Assembly: GCF_004358665.1 (NCBI RefSeq)
Contig: NZ_SMZR01000001.1
Coordinates: forward strand, 496,001-560,000
Direction: 5' to 3'
Length of the DNA stretch: 64,000 nucleotides
Source of the DNA: Jeotgalibacillus sp. S-D1
GTDB lineage: Bacteria; Bacillota; Bacilli; Bacillales; Jeotgalibacillaceae
Under the pieces are notes generated by a model. It ran no database searches. It was not told the origin of the DNA and saw only the letters and a list, made by a program, of their open reading frames with translations. The position numbers and the translations under genes were made by a program. Positions 36,829 through 46,501 of the stretch are shown here, one piece after another; within the stretch, counting starts at the first letter, position 1, and the number at the start of each line of letters is the position of its first letter.

Positions 36829-38968
36829 CAAACACCCATTTAAATGGGGATCACAGCACCAGTCGTATATGCCAAAAAGTTCGAATCTTACAACCAATGA
36901 GGAAATTGAGGTAAAGGCAGCTTATAAACAAAATGATACCCAGTCGTTTGTTCATTTAAAAGACCTGCCCGGACTTGAACCCTATACACGAGGACCATAT
37001 CCAACCATGTATGTTTCAAGGCCCTGGACTGTCAGACAATATGCAGGTTTTTCCACAGCTGAAGAAAGCAATGCATTCTATAGAAGAAACCTGGAAATGG
37101 GACAAAAAGGCCTGTCTGTGGCATTTGACTTAGCGACACACCGGGGGTACGATTCTGATCACCCAAGAGTAACAGGTGATGTGGGGAAAGCAGGTGTAGC
37201 AATTGATTCGATTGAAGATATGAAAATATTATTTGATGGGATACCCCTGGATCAAATGTCTGTATCGATGACAATGAATGGTGCAGTACTTCCTATTATG
37301 GCCTTTTATATTGTAGCTGCAGAAGAACAGGGAGTAACTCCTGAGAGGCTTTCAGGGACGATCCAAAATGATATTTTAAAAGAGTATATGGTGAGGAATA
37401 CATATATTTATCCGCCAGAGGTGTCAATGAAGATCATAGCGGATATTTTTTCTTACACAGCCCAAAACATGCCGAGATTTAATTCGATCAGTATTTCAGG
37501 CTACCATATGCAGGAAGCAGGAGCCCCCGCCGACCTTGAATTAGCTTATACGATTGCTGATGGCCTGGAGTATGTACGAACAGGGATTGAGGCAGGTATT
37601 GACATCGATCAATTTGCTCCAAGGCTTTCTTTTTTCTGGGGAATTGGAATGAACTATTTTATGGAAGTGGCAAAGATGAGAGCAGCAAGAAGAATGTGGG
37701 CTGTGCTGATGAAGGACTTTAAACCAAAAAATAAAAAGTCATTAATTCTGCGCACACACTCTCAAACCTCCGGCTGGTCATTAACTGAGCAGGATCCATT
37801 TAATAATGTCATGCGTACATTAGTCGAAGCGCATGCTGCCGCAATGGGGCACACACAATCTCTTCATACAAACGCTCTTGATGAAGCAATTGCTTTGCCA
37901 ACAGATTTTTCTGCCCGCATTGCAAGAAACACGCAGCTTTTTTTACAGGAAGAAACAGATATTACAAAAGTTATTGATCCTTGGGGCGGATCTTATTATG
38001 TTGAGACGCTGACAAAAGAATTAATGGATAAAGCATGGACGCATATTGAAGAAATTGAAGGCTTAGGCGGCATGACCAAAGCAATTGAAACCGGGCTACC
38101 TAAAATGAAAATAGAAGAAGCAGCAGCGAAACGCCAAGCTAAAATTGACTCTGGAGCGGAAGTGATCATCGGAGTCAACAAATTCCGCTTAGAAAAAGAA
38201 GAGTCAATGGACATTTTATCGATTGACAATGAGGCGGTTAGAAAAAGCCAGATTAACCGGCTGGAAGCGGTCAGAGATACAAGAGATGATCATGAGGTTC
38301 AGCAGTCGTTAGCAGCAATATCTGGCGCCATTCAGTCAGGTGAAGGAAATCTTTTGGCATTAGCTGTTAATGCAGCCCGTGCGAGGGCGACGCTGGGTGA
38401 GATTTCAAAAGCCATAGAAGATGTACATGGACGGCATAAAGCGGTTATCAGATCGATTAGCGGGGTTTACAGCCAATCCTTTGCAGATCATGAACAAATC
38501 GAGGGAGTTCGTGAACTGGCGAATGAATTTTTAGAAGCAGAAGGAAGACGCCCCCGAATCTTAATTGCAAAAATGGGCCAGGACGGTCATGACAGGGGAG
38601 CGAAAGTCATCGCTACTGCTTTTGCTGATTTGGGTTTTGACGTAGATATCGGGCCATTGTTCCAAACACCTCAGGAAACGGCTACACAGGCGGTTGAAAA
38701 CGATGTTCATGTCATAGGAGTAAGTTCGCTGGCTGCTGGACATAAAACACTGCTGCCTGCCCTTATGAAGGAATTAAAAAAGTGGGGCAAGGAAGATATT
38801 ATAGTGGTAATCGGCGGGGTCATACCGGCTCAGGACTATCCGTTTCTCCTTGAAAACGGAGCCACCGCTATATTTGGTCCTGGGACTGTAATACCCGTTG
38901 CAGCAGAAAAGGTCCTTGAAGAAATTTATCGCCGTTTAGGGTATGAGGAAGTGGAGCAGGATGGCTGA
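36812..38968 (+). CDS. mutB: Methylmalonyl-CoA mutase large (catalytic) subunit
   Basis: A 718-aa adenosylcobalamin enzyme interconverting (R)-methylmalonyl-CoA and succinyl-CoA. The substrate barrel has [30 protein letters not shown] and [16 protein letters not shown]; the C-terminal B12 domain has the DxHxxG motif in [14 protein letters not shown] (His ligand). Overlaps mutA at the start and meaB at the end (8 nt). Last step from propionyl-CoA to the TCA cycle. Confidence 0.97.
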   Translation: MKPAFNKHPFKWGSQHQSYMPKSSNLTTNEEIEVKAAYKQNDTQSFVHLKDLPGLEPYTRGPYPTMYVSRPWTVRQYAGFSTAEESNAFYRRNLEMGQKGLSVAFDLATHRGYDSDHPRVTGDVGKAGVAIDSIEDMKILFDGIPLDQMSVSMTMNGAVLPIMAFYIVAAEEQGVTPERLSGTIQNDILKEYMVRNTYIYPPEVSMKIIADIFSYTAQNMPRFNSISISGYHMQEAGAPADLELAYTIADGLEYVRTGIEAGIDIDQFAPRLSFFWGIGMNYFMEVAKMRAARRMWAVLMKDFKPKNKKSLILRTHSQTSGWSLTEQDPFNNVMRTLVEAHAAAMGHTQSLHTNALDEAIALPTDFSARIARNTQLFLQEETDITKVIDPWGGSYYVETLTKELMDKAWTHIEEIEGLGGMTKAIETGLPKMKIEEAAAKRQAKIDSGAEVIIGVNKFRLEKEESMDILSIDNEAVRKSQINRLEAVRDTRDDHEVQQSLAAISGAIQSGEGNLLALAVNAARARATLGEISKAIEDVHGRHKAVIRSISGVYSQSFADHEQIEGVRELANEFLEAEGRRPRILIAKMGQDGHDRGAKVIATAFADLGFDVDIGPLFQTPQETATQAVENDVHVIGVSSLAAGHKTLLPALMKELKKWGKEDIIVVIGGVIPAQDYPFLLENGATAIFGPGTVIPVAAEKVLEEIYRRLGYEEVEQDG

Positions 38969-39986
38969 CAAATTTCCTTACAACAGGAAAAAACGCTTAT
39001 TTAAAAAAGCAGAACAAACAGAACTCTCCATCGACCTTCTTGCGTCTGCTATTCAAAGCGGGGATCGTAAATCACTGGCCCAGGGAATCACTTTAGTGGA
39101 AAGCAAAGCGGTTCATCATCGTAAAAAAGCATCGCAGCTTGTGCAGCAACTTCTTCCGGGTACAGGAAATAGTATACGGATTGGGATAACCGGCGTGCCA
39201 GGTGCCGGTAAAAGCACATGGATTGAAACGTTTGGGCTTAAATTAGCAGAGGAAGGGCATAAAATCGCGGTACTGGCGATTGATCCCAGTTCATCTCTAT
39301 CAGGCGGCAGTATTCTCGGGGATAAAACAAGAATGGAGGAATTATCCCATCATGCGAATGTATTCATAAGGCCGACACCAACCGCAGGTACACTGGGAGG
39401 GGTTCACCGAATGACACGGGAAACCATGCTGTTGTGCGAGGCATCAGGTTATGATGTTATTTTAATTGAAACAGTAGGTGTCGGACAAAGTGAGAGCATG
39501 GTAAGAGGAATGGTTGATTTCTTTTTACTGCTGGCTTTAACTGGCGGCGGAGATGAACTGCAGGGAATGAAAAAAGGGATATTGGAGCTGGTGGATGCCA
39601 TTTTGATTAACAAGGCAGACGGGGATAATATTAGTAAAGCAAAAAAAGCCAAAAGTGAATATCGTCAGCTGCTCCACTTCCTGCAGCCTGCTACAAAAGG
39701 ATGGACAACCTCTGCGTATACCTGTTCAGCCCATACTGGAGAAGGGATAGAAGAAGCGTGGATGCTAATTAAAACGTTTGTACAGAAAACAAAAGAGAAC
39801 GGGGTGTTTGACAGCAGGCGTTCCTCGCAGGCGCTTGACTGGATGAACCAAATGGTGATTGACCGTTTATTTGATGACTTCATGCATCATCCCGGGCGAA
39901 AAGAGGAATTAGCTGACTTGAAAAGCCGGGTATTAAACGGCTCCCTTTCCCCCACAGAAGCGGTGGAAATGTTATTTTCTCCATAA
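38961..39986 (+). CDS. meaB: MeaB/ArgK family GTPase, mutase chaperone
   Basis: A 341-aa G3E-type GTPase that guards methylmalonyl-CoA mutase and gates cobalamin loading. Walker [10 protein letters not shown] (about residue 75), [18 protein letters not shown] switch region, Walker B-like [13 protein letters not shown], base recognition NKAD. ATG 38961 overlaps mutB, completing mutA-mutB-meaB. Confidence 0.94.
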   Translation: MADKFPYNRKKRLFKKAEQTELSIDLLASAIQSGDRKSLAQGITLVESKAVHHRKKASQLVQQLLPGTGNSIRIGITGVPGAGKSTWIETFGLKLAEEGHKIAVLAIDPSSSLSGGSILGDKTRMEELSHHANVFIRPTPTAGTLGGVHRMTRETMLLCEASGYDVILIETVGVGQSESMVRGMVDFFLLLALTGGGDELQGMKKGILELVDAILINKADGDNISKAKKAKSEYRQLLHFLQPATKGWTTSAYTCSAHTGEGIEEAWMLIKTFVQKTKENGVFDSRRSSQALDWMNQMVIDRLFDDFMHHPGRKEELADLKSRVLNGSLSPTEAVEMLFSP

Positions 39987-40118
39987 AAAAGGGACGGTTT
40001 CTTTAAAATAGAAACCATCCAATCATCTAGGGAGTTTGGGGGTCAAATCTAGATTCTTTAGTAGTATACCCAGTTAAGAGAAAGCTAAACTGCTAGGATT
40101 TAAAAAAGTTTTAATTAG

Positions 40119-40147
40119 TTGCTTCCATAATGAATATCCACTATCAT
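40119..40147 (+). promoter_or_regulatory. Sigma-A promoter for brxB
   Basis: TTGCTT and TATCAT separated by 17 nt, ending 34 nt before the gene. Confidence 0.5.
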
Positions 40148-40181
40148 ACAAGTAGAGTAACCACCAAAGGAGAGACGTCTT

Positions 40182-40619
40182 ATGAGCATGGATTTTAATA
40201 TTTTTATGAACGACGTTGTACGTCAAGCGCGTGAAGAAATTGAAGCGGCGGGATATCAGCAGCTGAAAACACCTGAAGAAGTGGAAACTACACTTGAGCA
40301 AAACGGGACAACCCTGGTAATGGTTAATTCAGTTTGCGGTTGTGCCGGAGGAATAGCACGTCCTGCAGCTGCTCATTCCATTCATTATGATAAAAGACCG
40401 GATCGTCTGGTTACTGTTTTTGCAGGTCAGGATAAAGAAGCAACTGCAAAAGCGCGAAGCTATTTTGAAGGATATCCACCATCGTCACCTTCCTTTGCTC
40501 TTTTAAAGGATGGGAAAATAGTATCGATGGTAGAACGGCATGAAATTGAAGGACATGATCCGATGTCTGTTATTACGAATCTTCAAAGTTTGTTTGAAGT
40601 GCACTGTGAGGAAGTTTAA
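40182..40619 (+). CDS. brxB: Bacilliredoxin BrxB (YqiW)
   Basis: A 145-aa thioredoxin-like DUF1094 protein. The CGC active site in [13 protein letters not shown] is the bacilliredoxin signature; these proteins remove bacillithiol from mixed disulfides after oxidative stress. AAAGGAG 12 nt before the ATG. Locus position is that of B. subtilis yqiW. Confidence 0.93.
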   Translation: MSMDFNIFMNDVVRQAREEIEAAGYQQLKTPEEVETTLEQNGTTLVMVNSVCGCAGGIARPAAAHSIHYDKRPDRLVTVFAGQDKEATAKARSYFEGYPPSSPSFALLKDGKIVSMVERHEIEGHDPMSVITNLQSLFEVHCEEV

Positions 40620-40636
40620 AACTGAATGTATTGTAC

Positions 40637-40672
40637 AATAACGCATGCTGAAGCATGCGTTATTTTATTCTT
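40637..40672 (+). terminator. Intrinsic terminator after brxB
   Basis: AATAACGCATGC and GCATGCGTTATT form a perfect 12-bp stem with a 4-nt loop, then a T-rich tract. Confidence 0.92.
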
Positions 40673-40708
40673 TTAATAACAAAGATAAATGCAACATACT
40701 CACCAGTC

Positions 40709-40737
40709 GTGACAGTCTTCAGCATAACTGATATTAT
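40709..40737 (+). promoter_or_regulatory. Sigma-A promoter for the ABC ATPase gene
   Basis: GTGACA and TATTAT separated by 17 nt. Confidence 0.5.
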
Positions 40738-40791
40738 GAAGCATGTTTATATTAGCGGCAGGCACTTGGGATGAAAGGAGAAAGAAACATC

Positions 40792-41514
40792 GTGATTAAT
40801 GTAACAGGGTTAAATAAATCATTCGGGGAATTACATGTTTTAAAAGACATCGATGCTGTTGTGAATGAAGGGGAAGTTGTCGTAGTAATTGGTCCATCAG
40901 GTTCAGGGAAATCCACTTTTCTTCGTTGTTTAAATCTGCTTGAAACGCCGACCTCGGGAACAATTAACATTGCAAATGATAACATTACAGCCAAAAAGTT
41001 TAATCCTCTTAAGCTTCGCAGCAAGGTGGGGATGGTGTTTCAGCATTTCCATCTCTTTCCTCATATGACTGCGCTGGAGAATGTCACCTATGCCCCCATG
41101 AAAGTGAAAGGTTTGAAAAAGAGAGAAGCGAATCAGTTTGGAATAGAGCTTTTGTCACGAGTCGGACTGGAAGAGAAAGCAGACGTATATCCGAACCGTT
41201 TATCAGGAGGTCAAAAGCAGCGTGTTGCAATTGCAAGGGCATTGGCAATGGAACCCTCTATTATGCTCTTTGACGAACCGACCTCTGCGCTTGATCCGGA
41301 AATGGTAAAAGAAGTGCTGGATGTAATGAAGTCACTTGCAAAAACGGGCATGACAATGATGGTTGTAACCCATGAGATGGGCTTTGCGCGGGAAGTGGCG
41401 GACAGAGTGATTTTTATGGATGAAGGAATGCTGTTGGAAGAGTCAGATCCTGTCCTTTTTTTCAAATCTCCTGCAAGCCAACGTGCGAAAGATTTCTTGC
41501 ATAAAGTATTATAA
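40792..41514 (+). CDS. artR: ArtR/GlnQ-type amino acid ABC transporter ATPase, orphan
   Basis: A 240-aa polar amino acid ABC ATPase. Walker [11 protein letters not shown]-loop [11 protein letters not shown], signature [15 protein letters not shown], Walker [16 protein letters not shown]-loop TH. Sequence and place (brxB - x - yqjA) fit B. subtilis ArtR (YqiZ), arginine uptake. The binding-protein and permease genes (artP, artQ), which lie between yqiW and artR there, are missing: only 172 nt separate brxB and this gene. GTG 40792 after AAAGGAG is preferred; ATG 40771 is possible. The partner transporter must be elsewhere or lost. Confidence 0.9.
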   Translation: MINVTGLNKSFGELHVLKDIDAVVNEGEVVVVIGPSGSGKSTFLRCLNLLETPTSGTINIANDNITAKKFNPLKLRSKVGMVFQHFHLFPHMTALENVTYAPMKVKGLKKREANQFGIELLSRVGLEEKADVYPNRLSGGQKQRVAIARALAMEPSIMLFDEPTSALDPEMVKEVLDVMKSLAKTGMTMMVVTHEMGFAREVADRVIFMDEGMLLEESDPVLFFKSPASQRAKDFLHKVL

Positions 41515-41579
41515 TCGTAGTATGGTTCTAAGAAAATAGTCAAAGATCATTTTTCTTTATACTGGAAGGGAATAACGCC

Positions 41580-42545
41580 ATGTTTCGAATTGGATATCGA
41601 ACATTAAAAACCGCTGTTGGAACGGCAATAGCCATTATGATTGCACAGTTCTTCGAAATTGACAACTACGCTTCAGCCGGAATTATTACGATCCTATGTA
41701 TTCAAAATACAAAAAGAAAATCAATACGTGCTTCCTGGAGCCGGTTTGCAGCGTGCGTTCTGGCTATGGTGTTTTCGGCCGTTTTTTTTGAAGTAATTGC
41801 ATATCATCCGCTTGTTATCGGATTAATGATCCTGTTTTTTATTCCAACAACCGTTATTTTAAATATAAAAGAGGGCATTGTGACAAGCAGTGTTATCATT
41901 TTGCACATCTTCATGAATGGGCAGATAACAGTGGATTCTATTTTAAATGAGCTTTGGATTATTGTGATTGGTGTAGGGATTGCACTTATCATGAACTTAT
42001 ATATGCCAAGTGTTGAATCAAAACTGGTTTATCTGCAAGAAAAAATCGAATCAAATTTTTATGAAATTTTCACACAAATAGCTGCATATTTACGGGATGA
42101 AAACAGCAGCTGGGACGGAAAAGAAATTACGGAGACTGACAAACTGCTGAGTGAGGCGAAAACGCTGGCTTTTCAAGATGTGGAAAATCATTTTATGAGA
42201 AATGAAAATCACTATTACTTGTATTTTACGATGAGGCAAAAGCAGTTTGAGTTAGTTGAACGTATGCTGCCGCTGATTTCCTCTTTGTCATCTTCTGTTG
42301 AACAGCGGGAAATGATTGCTTCTTTTGTTGAAGATCTTAGCGACCATATCCACGGTGGAAATACGGCCATTCTCTATTTGAAAAAATTATTTGATCTGAA
42401 GCTGAAATTTGAAGAAATGGAAATGCCAAAAACGCGTGAAGAATTTGAAACAAGAGCTGCGCTTTATCAGTTTATTCGTGAGATGGAGGAGTATCTGCAG
42501 TTAAAGCAGTCTTTTAGAGGTCTGCCTGATCCTGATAAAAAATAG
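41580..42545 (+). CDS. yqjA: YqjA-like aromatic acid exporter family protein
   Basis: A 321-aa protein with about six N-terminal membrane helices (residues 8-145) and a soluble helical C-terminal domain (DUF939 / ArAE_1 outline). AGGGAATAACGCC precedes the ATG. The family is related to aromatic acid efflux proteins; substrate unknown. Confidence 0.85.
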   Translation: MFRIGYRTLKTAVGTAIAIMIAQFFEIDNYASAGIITILCIQNTKRKSIRASWSRFAACVLAMVFSAVFFEVIAYHPLVIGLMILFFIPTTVILNIKEGIVTSSVIILHIFMNGQITVDSILNELWIIVIGVGIALIMNLYMPSVESKLVYLQEKIESNFYEIFTQIAAYLRDENSSWDGKEITETDKLLSEAKTLAFQDVENHFMRNENHYYLYFTMRQKQFELVERMLPLISSLSSSVEQREMIASFVEDLSDHIHGGNTAILYLKKLFDLKLKFEEMEMPKTREEFETRAALYQFIREMEEYLQLKQSFRGLPDPDKK

Positions 42546-42556
42546 AGCTTTAACAA

Positions 42557-42599
42557 TAAAGCCGCTTTTATCTTCTTTGCTGAGATAAAAGTGGCTTTA
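42557..42599. terminator. Bidirectional terminator between yqjA and the gntR gene
   Basis: TAAAGCCGCTTTTATC pairs with GATAAAAGTGGCTTTA (one wobble), 11-nt loop. It serves both convergent genes. Confidence 0.88.
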
Positions 42600-42600
42600 A

Positions 42601-43278
42601 TTACTGTTGATTCTGCCTGTCTAAATAGTTTATCAGATAGACCATATCTGTATAAATATGAGCATGCATGAAAGAAGAGGCTTCTTCATGTTTTCGATTA
42701 ATTAATGCTTTGGCAATTTCACCATGTTCAATAACAATTTCCTCTCTGCGTTTAGGATCTTCCATATTCATGCTCCGATAAAAAAAAGTGAGCGTGCGAA
42801 GATCATTTAATTGCTTTTGAAGTCTCAAGTTTTTACTTGATTCAATAATGGCGTCATGAAAAAGGCTGTTCAGATTAACCAGTTCCTGTTTTATCTCTTC
42901 TTTATCATCTGATAATACTTGTTCAGCTGTTTGGACGAGTTCAAGGATATGGTCCAATTCCTTGTCGGTAGCATTTTTAGCTGCTAGTGATACAGCTAAA
43001 GATTCCATTACCTGTCTGCATTGATAGATTTGTTCAACATCGGAGGAAGAAGGCTGATATACGAAAATTCGCGACTGCTTGTCTTGTATTAACAGGCCTT
43101 CATTTTCCAGTGTTCGTATAGCTTCGCGGACGGGACTTCTGCTGACCTGTAATTCTCTGGCTATTTTTGCTTCGAATAAACGTTCATTTGGGGGATATAT
43201 GCCTTCAATAATTCTGTACTTAATTAATTGATGAACTTGTTCATGAATTGATTTTTTTTTCTCAATCAATGGACTCAT
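42601..43278 (-). CDS. GntR-family (FadR/FCD) transcriptional regulator
   Basis: A 225-aa regulator: winged helix at residues 8-75 (VHQLIKYRIIEGIYPPNERL, ELQVSRSPVREAIRTLENEG) and an all-helical FCD ligand domain (about 85-215). AAGGAGG before the ATG. Divergent from the DASS transporter gene, with a palindrome between, so it is probably a repressor relieved by a carboxylic acid such as D-malate or tartrate (inference). Confidence 0.9.
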   Translation of the reverse strand: MSPLIEKKKSIHEQVHQLIKYRIIEGIYPPNERLFEAKIARELQVSRSPVREAIRTLENEGLLIQDKQSRIFVYQPSSSDVEQIYQCRQVMESLAVSLAAKNATDKELDHILELVQTAEQVLSDDKEEIKQELVNLNSLFHDAIIESSKNLRLQKQLNDLRTLTFFYRSMNMEDPKRREEIVIEHGEIAKALINRKHEEASSFMHAHIYTDMVYLINYLDRQNQQ

Positions 43279-43364
43279 AGTATATCCTCCTTCTAAAGAT
43301 AGGACAGTTACAGTATAACTGAACTTTTAAAATAGGCAGATTTGTCGAAATGTTGAATTATTTC

Positions 43365-43424
43365 TTGACGAATCCCTGCAACGTTTGTATGCTAGTAACA
43401 ATGCTACCTGTCGACTGTCGACAG
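43365..43424 (+). promoter_or_regulatory. Promoter and palindromic operator of the carboxylate cassette
   Basis: TTGACG (43365-43370) and TATGCT (43388-43393), 17 nt apart, form a sigma-A promoter. Just after the expected start site lies CTGTCGACTGTCGACAG (43408-43424), a perfect 17-bp palindrome with 8-bp arms. Its place fits blockage of transcription by the neighbouring GntR protein. Confidence 0.7.
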
Positions 43425-43443
43425 CTTTTTTTATCAGTATATA

Positions 43444-43457
43444 TGTAAGCGCTTCAA
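43444..43457 (+). promoter_or_regulatory. Possible cre site
   Basis: TGTAAGCGCTTCAA matches 12 of 14 positions of the CcpA consensus, in the leader of the transporter gene. It would add catabolite repression. Confidence 0.4.
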
Positions 43458-43478
43458 AATAAAAGGGGGAATGTTTTG

Positions 43479-45128
43479 ATGACGTACCAGGGGTTTGTGG
43501 ATTCGCTTTGGCGGTCCCACAAAAAAACAAAAAATCTGCTTTTTATTTCAAAAAAGGATTCGGATAAAACTGACAGCCAACGTACCAGCAATGATGGCTC
43601 CTCAGCGAGTGGCAAAGGACCGGATAACAGGTCAAGCTACTCTGCTTCCCAGCGCACAGGTTTACTTTTGGGCCCGCTATTATTCTTTCTGACTATCTTT
43701 CTATTCAATCCTGAAACCCTTAGCAATGGAGGGAAAATGGTCTTAGCTACAACGCTCTGGGTGGCCACTTGGTGGATTACAGAAGCCATCCCAATTCCGG
43801 CTGCTTCACTGCTGCCAATTATACTGCTCCCGCTGACAGGAGCGCTCGAAGGGTCTGCTGTGACAGCAAGCTATGGAGACCCGATCGTCTTCTTATTTCT
43901 GGGCGGATTTATGATTGCGCTGGCAATGGAACGATGGAATCTCCATAAGCGGATTGCGTTAAATATTATTTCAGTGGTTGGTACATCTACATCAAGTATT
44001 ATTCTGGGATTTATGATTGCCACCGGTTTTTTATCAATGTGGGTATCAAATACAGCAGCTGTTATGATGATGGTGCCAATCGCAACAGCCATAACCTACC
44101 AGGTATCTCAAAGTCTTAAAAATTCAAAAGAAGACTATTCTCTTGAAGAAGAAAAGTTTTCAAAAGCATTATTATTTGCTGTTGGTTATGCAGGAACAAT
44201 TGGCGGGCTTGGAACGCTGATCGGTACGCCTCCAAATCTTCTTTTAGCAGGGATCGTGCAGGAGTTATACGGAATTCAAATTTCGTTTGCGACCTGGATT
44301 TTATACGCTGCGCCTGTCGTAATCGTCCTTCTCTTTACATCATGGCTTTATCTGACGAAAATTGCGCATCCAATAAAGTTAAAGCATTTGCCTGGAGGAA
44401 AAGAACTAATTAAATCAGAGAAAAACAAACTTGGAAAAATCTCCTATGAAGAGATCGCGGTTTCAATTGTATTCGTTTTCGCTGCCTTCATGTGGATTAC
44501 AAGAACCTTCCTTTGGGAAAATGAGAACTTTTTCGTTATACCGGGGATTAATGATACCATGATTGCCATTACAGCAGGTGTTTTGCTTTTCTTAATTCCT
44601 TCGAGAACAAAACAGGGTAGAATTTTGGACTGGACGGTCGCAAAAGATATACCTTGGGGAATTTTGCTGTTATTTGGAGGCGGTTTAGCAATTGCTGCCG
44701 GGTTTAAAGAAACGGGACTAGCTACCTGGATTGGTGAACAGTTAACCATTCTAGAAGGGGTAAACTTTATTCTTATGATATTGCTTACAACCGCGCTGGT
44801 TTTATTTTTAACCGAAATTACATCAAATACAGCTACTGCAACAATGATATTGCCGGTTCTTGCTTCACTTGCGGTTGCGATTAACGTCCATCCGTATGCA
44901 TTGATGGTCCCTGCTGCAATGGCTGCAAACTGTGCTTTTATGCTGCCAGTGGGAACTCCGCCAAACGCGATCATATTTGCTACAGGTAAAATAAAAATTT
45001 TAGAGATGGTTAAAAACGGATTTTGGATCAATATTGCCTGTGTTATTTTAATAACTGCAGCAGTTTATTTCTATCTTCCAGCTATTTTTGGCATTGATTT
45101 AACAACATTCCCTGATGCGCTTAGGTAA
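43479..45128 (+). CDS. DASS/SLC13-family dicarboxylate:sodium symporter
   Basis: A 549-aa membrane transporter of the divalent anion:sodium symporter family, with a hydrophilic 50-residue N-terminal extension. Family motifs: WWITEAIPIPAASLLPI, the first SNT site (MWVSNTAAVMMMVP) and the second (EITSNTATATMILPVL), and MLPVGTPPNAIIFA. Substrates of the family are succinate, malate, fumarate or tartrate. GGGGGA lies before the ATG. The gene for a malate/tartrate dehydrogenase follows after 22 nt, so D-malate or tartrate is the likeliest substrate (inference). Confidence 0.92.
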   Translation: MTYQGFVDSLWRSHKKTKNLLFISKKDSDKTDSQRTSNDGSSASGKGPDNRSSYSASQRTGLLLGPLLFFLTIFLFNPETLSNGGKMVLATTLWVATWWITEAIPIPAASLLPIILLPLTGALEGSAVTASYGDPIVFLFLGGFMIALAMERWNLHKRIALNIISVVGTSTSSIILGFMIATGFLSMWVSNTAAVMMMVPIATAITYQVSQSLKNSKEDYSLEEEKFSKALLFAVGYAGTIGGLGTLIGTPPNLLLAGIVQELYGIQISFATWILYAAPVVIVLLFTSWLYLTKIAHPIKLKHLPGGKELIKSEKNKLGKISYEEIAVSIVFVFAAFMWITRTFLWENENFFVIPGINDTMIAITAGVLLFLIPSRTKQGRILDWTVAKDIPWGILLLFGGGLAIAAGFKETGLATWIGEQLTILEGVNFILMILLTTALVLFLTEITSNTATATMILPVLASLAVAINVHPYALMVPAAMAANCAFMLPVGTPPNAIIFATGKIKILEMVKNGFWINIACVILITAAVYFYLPAIFGIDLTTFPDALR

Positions 45129-45150
45129 TGGAAGGAAAGGAAGAAAATAA

Positions 45151-46218
45151 ATGAAAAAGTATACAATAGCTTGTTTGCCGGGAGATGGGATAGGAATAGA
45201 AGTTATGGCATCAGCGAAGCAAGTTCTGCAAACCGTTGCCAGGCTCGATGACAGCGTCGAATTACAGATGATCGATTTTCCATGGGGATCTGATTATTAT
45301 CTTGAGACCGGAGCAATGATGCCGGAGGATGCAATTGATCAATTAAAAACCTTTGATGCAATTTTCCTGGGGGCTGTAGGAAATCCTGCTCTGGTGCCTG
45401 ACCATATCTCTTTGTGGGGCATGTTGATAAAAATACGCAGGGAGCTCGAGCTTTCTATTAATGTTCGTCCGGCCCGTACGATAAAAGGAATTCAATCTCC
45501 TCTGTATTCTCCAAAAGACTTTGACTTAATTGTGGTCCGTGAAAACAGTGAAGGAGAGTACAGCGAAGCCGGAGGAATTATTCATCATGGAGAAGATGAA
45601 ATTGCGGTTCAAAATGGCATATTTACGAGAAAAGCCACTGAAAAGGCGATGAAATACGCATTTGAATTAGCAGGGAAACGAAATTCACACCTGACAAGTG
45701 CAACAAAATCCAATGGAATTGTTCATTCCATGCCGTTTTGGGACAGGGTGTTTAATGAGGTTTCAGCTCTGTATCCTCACGTCACATCAAACGCTAATCA
45801 TATTGATGCGCTCGCTGCATTTTTCGTAACAAAACCAGAAAGCTTTGATGTCATTGTCGCTTCCAATTTATTTGGTGACATCCTGACAGACATTGGAGGG
45901 GCAATAATGGGAAGCATCGGCATTGCTCCTTCAGCTAATTTGAATGTGGAGGGAAAATACCCGTCAATGTTTGAGCCGGTGCATGGTTCAGCGCCGGATA
46001 TAGCTGGGCAGGGAAAAGCGAATCCCTTTGGGCAGATTTGGACTGCTAAAATGATGCTGGATCATCTGGGTTTGCCTCACCTCGGAAAAATTATTCTGGA
46101 TGCTGCAGAAGAGGCGACCAGCAATGGAGTTAAAACAGCTGACATAGGGGGTTCTTCTACCACGGAGGAAGTAACAGAAGCGATCTGTTCCTTAATTAGC
46201 AATAAAGTTAAAATATAA
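45151..46218 (+). CDS. Tartrate / D-malate dehydrogenase (decarboxylating)
   Basis: A 355-aa member of the isocitrate/isopropylmalate dehydrogenase family. Features: N-terminal PGDGIGIEVM, LSINVRPAR, VRENSEGEYS, and the Mg-binding SNLFGDILTDIGG. The sequence, especially the ENSEGEYSEAGG and the region after NVRP, fits the tartrate/D-malate dehydrogenase branch (B. subtilis YcsA) rather than LeuB or Icd. Paired with a dicarboxylate transporter and GntR regulator. Exact substrate unresolved. Confidence 0.88.
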   Translation: MKKYTIACLPGDGIGIEVMASAKQVLQTVARLDDSVELQMIDFPWGSDYYLETGAMMPEDAIDQLKTFDAIFLGAVGNPALVPDHISLWGMLIKIRRELELSINVRPARTIKGIQSPLYSPKDFDLIVVRENSEGEYSEAGGIIHHGEDEIAVQNGIFTRKATEKAMKYAFELAGKRNSHLTSATKSNGIVHSMPFWDRVFNEVSALYPHVTSNANHIDALAAFFVTKPESFDVIVASNLFGDILTDIGGAIMGSIGIAPSANLNVEGKYPSMFEPVHGSAPDIAGQGKANPFGQIWTAKMMLDHLGLPHLGKIILDAAEEATSNGVKTADIGGSSTTEEVTEAICSLISNKVKI

Positions 46219-46220
46219 AA

Positions 46221-46256
46221 AAACAGCCTTTCCGATTAAAGGAAGGGCTGTTTCTC
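46221..46256 (+). terminator. Intrinsic terminator of the carboxylate cassette
   Basis: AAACAGCCTTTCC pairs with GGAAGGGCTGTTT. Confidence 0.85.
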
Positions 46257-46276
46257 TACTTACTGTATTTTTTTAC

Positions 46277-46372
46277 TTAAAGAACCATCGACAGCCCAAT
46301 GGCTAATGTGGAAGCCAACATAGCAAATATCATTAAATAGACTATAATTTTACGAAATTTCCGATTGCGCAA
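46277..46372 (-). CDS. prli42: Prli42-type stressosome-associated membrane miniprotein
   Basis: A 31-aa frame: basic N-terminus (MRNRKFRK) followed by a single membrane helix (IIVYLMIFAMLASTLAIGLS) to the end. TTG start with AAAGGAG 9 nt upstream. Length and architecture match the Prli42 miniprotein family, conserved in Firmicutes and shown in Listeria to tether the stressosome to the membrane. Whether it serves a stressosome here is unknown. Too short for usual gene callers. It lies alone, opposite to its neighbours. Confidence 0.72.
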   Translation of the reverse strand: MRNRKFRKIIVYLMIFAMLASTLAIGLSMVL

Positions 46373-46440
46373 GTATGCTCGCTCCTTTATAAGGCATAGT
46401 AAATATATTTTAGCGTCATACTATGAAAATCGCAAGTAGC

Positions 46441-46469
46441 TGGTCAACATATCGAGTTATCGGTACAAT
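46441..46469 (+). promoter_or_regulatory. Sigma-A promoter for mce
   Basis: TGGTCA and TACAAT separated by 17 nt, 33 nt before mce. Confidence 0.5.
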
Positions 46470-46501
46470 AGAATAGAAAGTTTTTGTGAAAGGATGATAG
46501 T

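Noticed and set aside
39992-40021. Hairpin after meaB as a terminator
   Set aside because: GGACGGTTTCT/AGAAACCATCC pairs well but lacks a T-run on the plus strand; the A-run before it would suit only a minus-strand transcript, for which no gene is seen.
43408-43424. Tandem TGTCGAC as 0A boxes
   Set aside because: TGTCGAC differs from TGTCGAA in the last base and the perfect palindrome beside a GntR gene is better explained as its operator.
44444-45031. 195-codon minus-strand frame within the DASS transporter gene
   Set aside because: Shadow of a hydrophobic gene: Ala/Ile/Val-rich complement, no start signals.
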